A DNA stretch of 8,445 nucleotides from contig JAGADS010000161.1 of the NCBI GenBank assembly GCA_017613485.1, positions 1 to 8,445 on the forward strand, given 5' to 3'. Source of the stretch: Treponema sp. Its GTDB lineage: Bacteria > Spirochaetota > Spirochaetia > Treponematales > Treponemataceae. Below the pieces are notes generated by a model. It ran no database searches. It worked only from the letters and a program-made list of their open reading frames with translations, and was not told the origin of the DNA. Of the stretch, positions 6,987 to 8,445 are shown piece by piece; the stretch's first letter is position 1; the number at the start of each line of letters is the position of its first letter. Made by a program: the position numbers and the translations under genes.

Positions 6987-6992
6987 AAGGAG
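6987..6992 (+). promoter_or_regulatory. Ribosome-binding site of the signal-peptide protein gene
   Basis: AAGGAG is six bases before the ATG at 6999 and supports that start over an upstream out-of-frame ATG at 6971. Confidence 0.85.
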
Positions 6993-6998
6993 AAAGGT

Positions 6999-7643
6999 AT
7001 GAACAAAAAGAAAATAACAGTCTTTTTGACCATTGCCGTTTTTTTAGCGTCTTTTTCAAATACTCTTTACGCACAGGAATCCACCGAGCTTACGATTTAT
7101 GACTTGATGCAGATAGATGAACCAGAGCAGGAACATGTTCAGGAAAAGGAAGTTGAGCCAGTCCCTGAGGATAATCAAGCTTCAGATGCAAGCAATGAAA
7201 AAAATGATAAACTGGAAAATTTTGTCCTCGTACCTGTTATTGCTCCGTCATTTGGTTATCCGGAAATAGGAGCAATTGACGTTGGCGTGGAAATGTTCTG
7301 GGAAATTTTTGAATCATTTTTTACTGGTTTTTATACTTTGCTCGAGTGCTCTGAATCATCAGATAATTCATTTTTCCGATTGGCTGCAGGAAGCACAACT
7401 ACTTACCTGGGAAACCTTCCTAGATATTCGTTAAGACTGGGCGGTGGACTGGGTGCCATGCCGGAGAATAAGAAATTCCTTTTGACAGCCTTTGTGGAAG
7501 CCACATTAAGAGTAATTGTCTTTGATTTTAAGCTAATCTATGAGTTTCCCCTGGGGCCTGAGGAGCTTAAAAACTATTATAACGACAATTATTCCCCGTT
7601 CAAATTCCGGATAGGATTATCAAATCTATTTTTCTTCCTTTGA
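6999..7643 (+). CDS. Exported protein of unknown function, possibly a small outer-membrane beta-barrel
   Basis: I do not recognise this 214-residue protein beyond its architecture. It opens with a classical Sec signal peptide: KKK, a hydrophobic core (about 6-19) and a likely signal peptidase I site after LYA (23-25). An acidic, low-complexity stretch (about 28-73, rich in Glu, Asp and Pro) follows and is probably disordered. The remainder (74-214) alternates hydrophobic and polar residues with Gly/Tyr/Phe-rich segments (SFFRLAAGSTTTYLG, YSLRLGGGLGA, FRIGLSNLFFFL), as in short beta-strands. Its aromatic C-terminus resembles the last strand of an outer-membrane barrel. An N-terminal cysteine for lipidation is absent; C117 is the only cysteine. 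The membrane-protein gene follows after 36 bp without a clear promoter or terminator, implying an operon. Outer-membrane location is inference; a soluble periplasmic protein is the alternative. Confidence 0.85.
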   Translation: MNKKKITVFLTIAVFLASFSNTLYAQESTELTIYDLMQIDEPEQEHVQEKEVEPVPEDNQASDASNEKNDKLENFVLVPVIAPSFGYPEIGAIDVGVEMFWEIFESFFTGFYTLLECSESSDNSFFRLAAGSTTTYLGNLPRYSLRLGGGLGAMPENKKFLLTAFVEATLRVIVFDFKLIYEFPLGPEELKNYYNDNYSPFKFRIGLSNLFFFL

Positions 7644-7665
7644 TTATGATTATTATATATTTATA

Positions 7666-7672
7666 AAAGGAG
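7666..7672 (+). promoter_or_regulatory. Ribosome-binding site of the last membrane-protein gene
   Basis: AAAGGAG is seven bases before the ATG at 7680, a strong site that sets the start and allows efficient translation from an operon mRNA. Confidence 0.85.
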
Positions 7673-7679
7673 CCATATC

Positions 7680-8432
7680 ATGGAAAATGAAGTGATTGAA
7701 AAAGAGGAGAACACCAAATTTGACCCAAAGACCATGGGATTAGATTTTGCGGCAAAGCTCGACATACTGTTCAAGCTAAAGATTATAACTGTAATTGTAG
7801 CTGGACTCACAATGATTGCCTTTGTCATAAACACAGCAAATCCGTTTACCAGTGATTTTTACATTGAGCTTGTTCTTGGAATCGTGGTATTGGTATTGAA
7901 TTTGGCATTTTCGGTTGTATTGATCAAGCTTGCAAAATATCATGATGGTTTTAATATTGCAGGTGTATTATATATATTCTATGCAATAGTATCTTTCCTA
8001 AAGGCTATCAGCGACGACGGCTCAAAAGTCTTATCACTTGTGAATGCAGTATTAGATTTTCTTTATCTGTTGAAATTCTCCAGTATAATGATCGAGATTT
8101 ATACACAAGTTGATTTAGCCCTTAAGGATTCCTGGAGATCTTACCGCAAAGGATATATCTGCGTTATTGCCATAATATTCGGATGTGCTGTACTGGCATT
8201 TGTTCCGCTCATCTCTGGTCTGGCCGGTTTGCTTTTAGTCTTCGCCGTAATCGCCTCCATAGTCCTTGCCATCTGGGAATTTATCCTGCTTTACAAATCA
8301 GCAAAATCAATGAGGGCTTTTGTCAGTAAGTCGGATGATATACCTTTTCCTGCACAAATTCACTCAGATTGGGAGGAAGAGTTCCGTTCAACGCAAAATA
8401 ACAAAGATGATAAAGATGATAAAACTGAATAA
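7680..8432 (+). CDS. Six-TM membrane protein of unknown function with charged cytoplasmic tails
   Basis: This 250-residue protein matches no family I can name. It has a charged N-terminal tail (1-34, MENEVIEKEEN...) and about six hydrophobic segments (near 35-51, 61-84, 92-110, 117-138, 158-178 and 181-204). A charged loop, KDSWRSYRKGY (149-159), divides segments 1-4 from 5-6, and a hydrophilic tail ends in a KDDKDDK run (242-248) encoded by a two-unit tandem repeat. Both termini are probably cytoplasmic. There are no catalytic motifs, ATP-binding loops or recognisable transporter signatures. It follows the exported-protein gene by 36 bp and is probably cotranscribed, suggesting a linked cell-envelope role, which is inference only. 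Thirteen bases after the stop the window ends, so any terminator or further operon member is unseen. Confidence 0.85.
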   Translation: MENEVIEKEENTKFDPKTMGLDFAAKLDILFKLKIITVIVAGLTMIAFVINTANPFTSDFYIELVLGIVVLVLNLAFSVVLIKLAKYHDGFNIAGVLYIFYAIVSFLKAISDDGSKVLSLVNAVLDFLYLLKFSSIMIEIYTQVDLALKDSWRSYRKGYICVIAIIFGCAVLAFVPLISGLAGLLLVFAVIASIVLAIWEFILLYKSAKSMRAFVSKSDDIPFPAQIHSDWEEEFRSTQNNKDDKDDKTE

Positions 8433-8445
8433 TTATTCTATAAAA

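Noticed and set aside
7640..7667. A promoter (TTGATT...TATAAA, 16-bp spacer) for the last membrane-protein gene
   Set aside because: Its predicted start would fall after the strong AAAGGAG site, removing that site from the mRNA. Cotranscription with the upstream gene is simpler.
8403..8424. Two-unit tandem repeat (KDDKDDK-encoding) at the 3' end of the last gene
   Set aside because: Two short units in a charged tail are common low-complexity sequence and not evidence of a mobile or regulatory repeat.
1..8445. Search for defence systems, toxin-antitoxin pairs, insertion sequences, CRISPR arrays, tRNA genes and phage genes
   Set aside because: No motifs, repeats or gene arrangements of these kinds were visible on either strand.

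Overview
The window suggests a low-to-moderate GC, host- or gut-associated bacterium, most likely a spirochaete of the genus Treponema or a relative. This is inferred from the long single-chain PurL of the clostridial/treponemal type, AT-rich intergenic DNA with sigma-70-like promoters, a signal-peptide protein resembling a small outer-membrane protein, and a REP-like palindrome. No single marker gene settles the taxonomy.

Layout. Positions 1-2359 (minus) hold the N-terminal two thirds of purL (FGAM synthase, purine biosynthesis), cut by the window edge. A 164-bp divergent spacer separates it from a plus-strand gene (2524-4266) for a four-TM membrane protein with GGDEF and EAL domains. Its EAL domain looks intact and its GGDEF signature is broken, so it is probably a c-di-GMP phosphodiesterase. 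A 9-bp perfect hairpin (4275-4297) sits where this gene converges with a minus-strand pair: a YczE-like six-TM membrane protein (6201-6863) followed after 30 bp by a GH36 alpha-galactosidase-type glycosidase (4332-6170). A second divergent spacer (6864-6998) leads to a plus-strand pair: a secreted or outer-membrane-like protein (6999-7643) and a six-TM membrane protein of unknown function (7680-8432). No stretch longer than about 165 bp lacks a gene, and there are no tRNAs, rRNAs, CRISPR arrays or insertion sequences that I can see.

How the parts relate. These look like ordinary chromosomal genes in small transcription units, not one dedicated system. The regulatory architecture is more interesting than the gene content. 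The purL promoter is placed so that transcription should start on the A of the ATG (a leaderless mRNA), and the glycosidase gene shows a similar arrangement. The divergent promoters at 6891-6942 appear to share one palindromic -35 hexamer. I found no convincing new biological system; the best leads are these promoter layouts, the degenerate GGDEF domain, the divergent GH36 active-site motifs, and the unassigned envelope protein pair.
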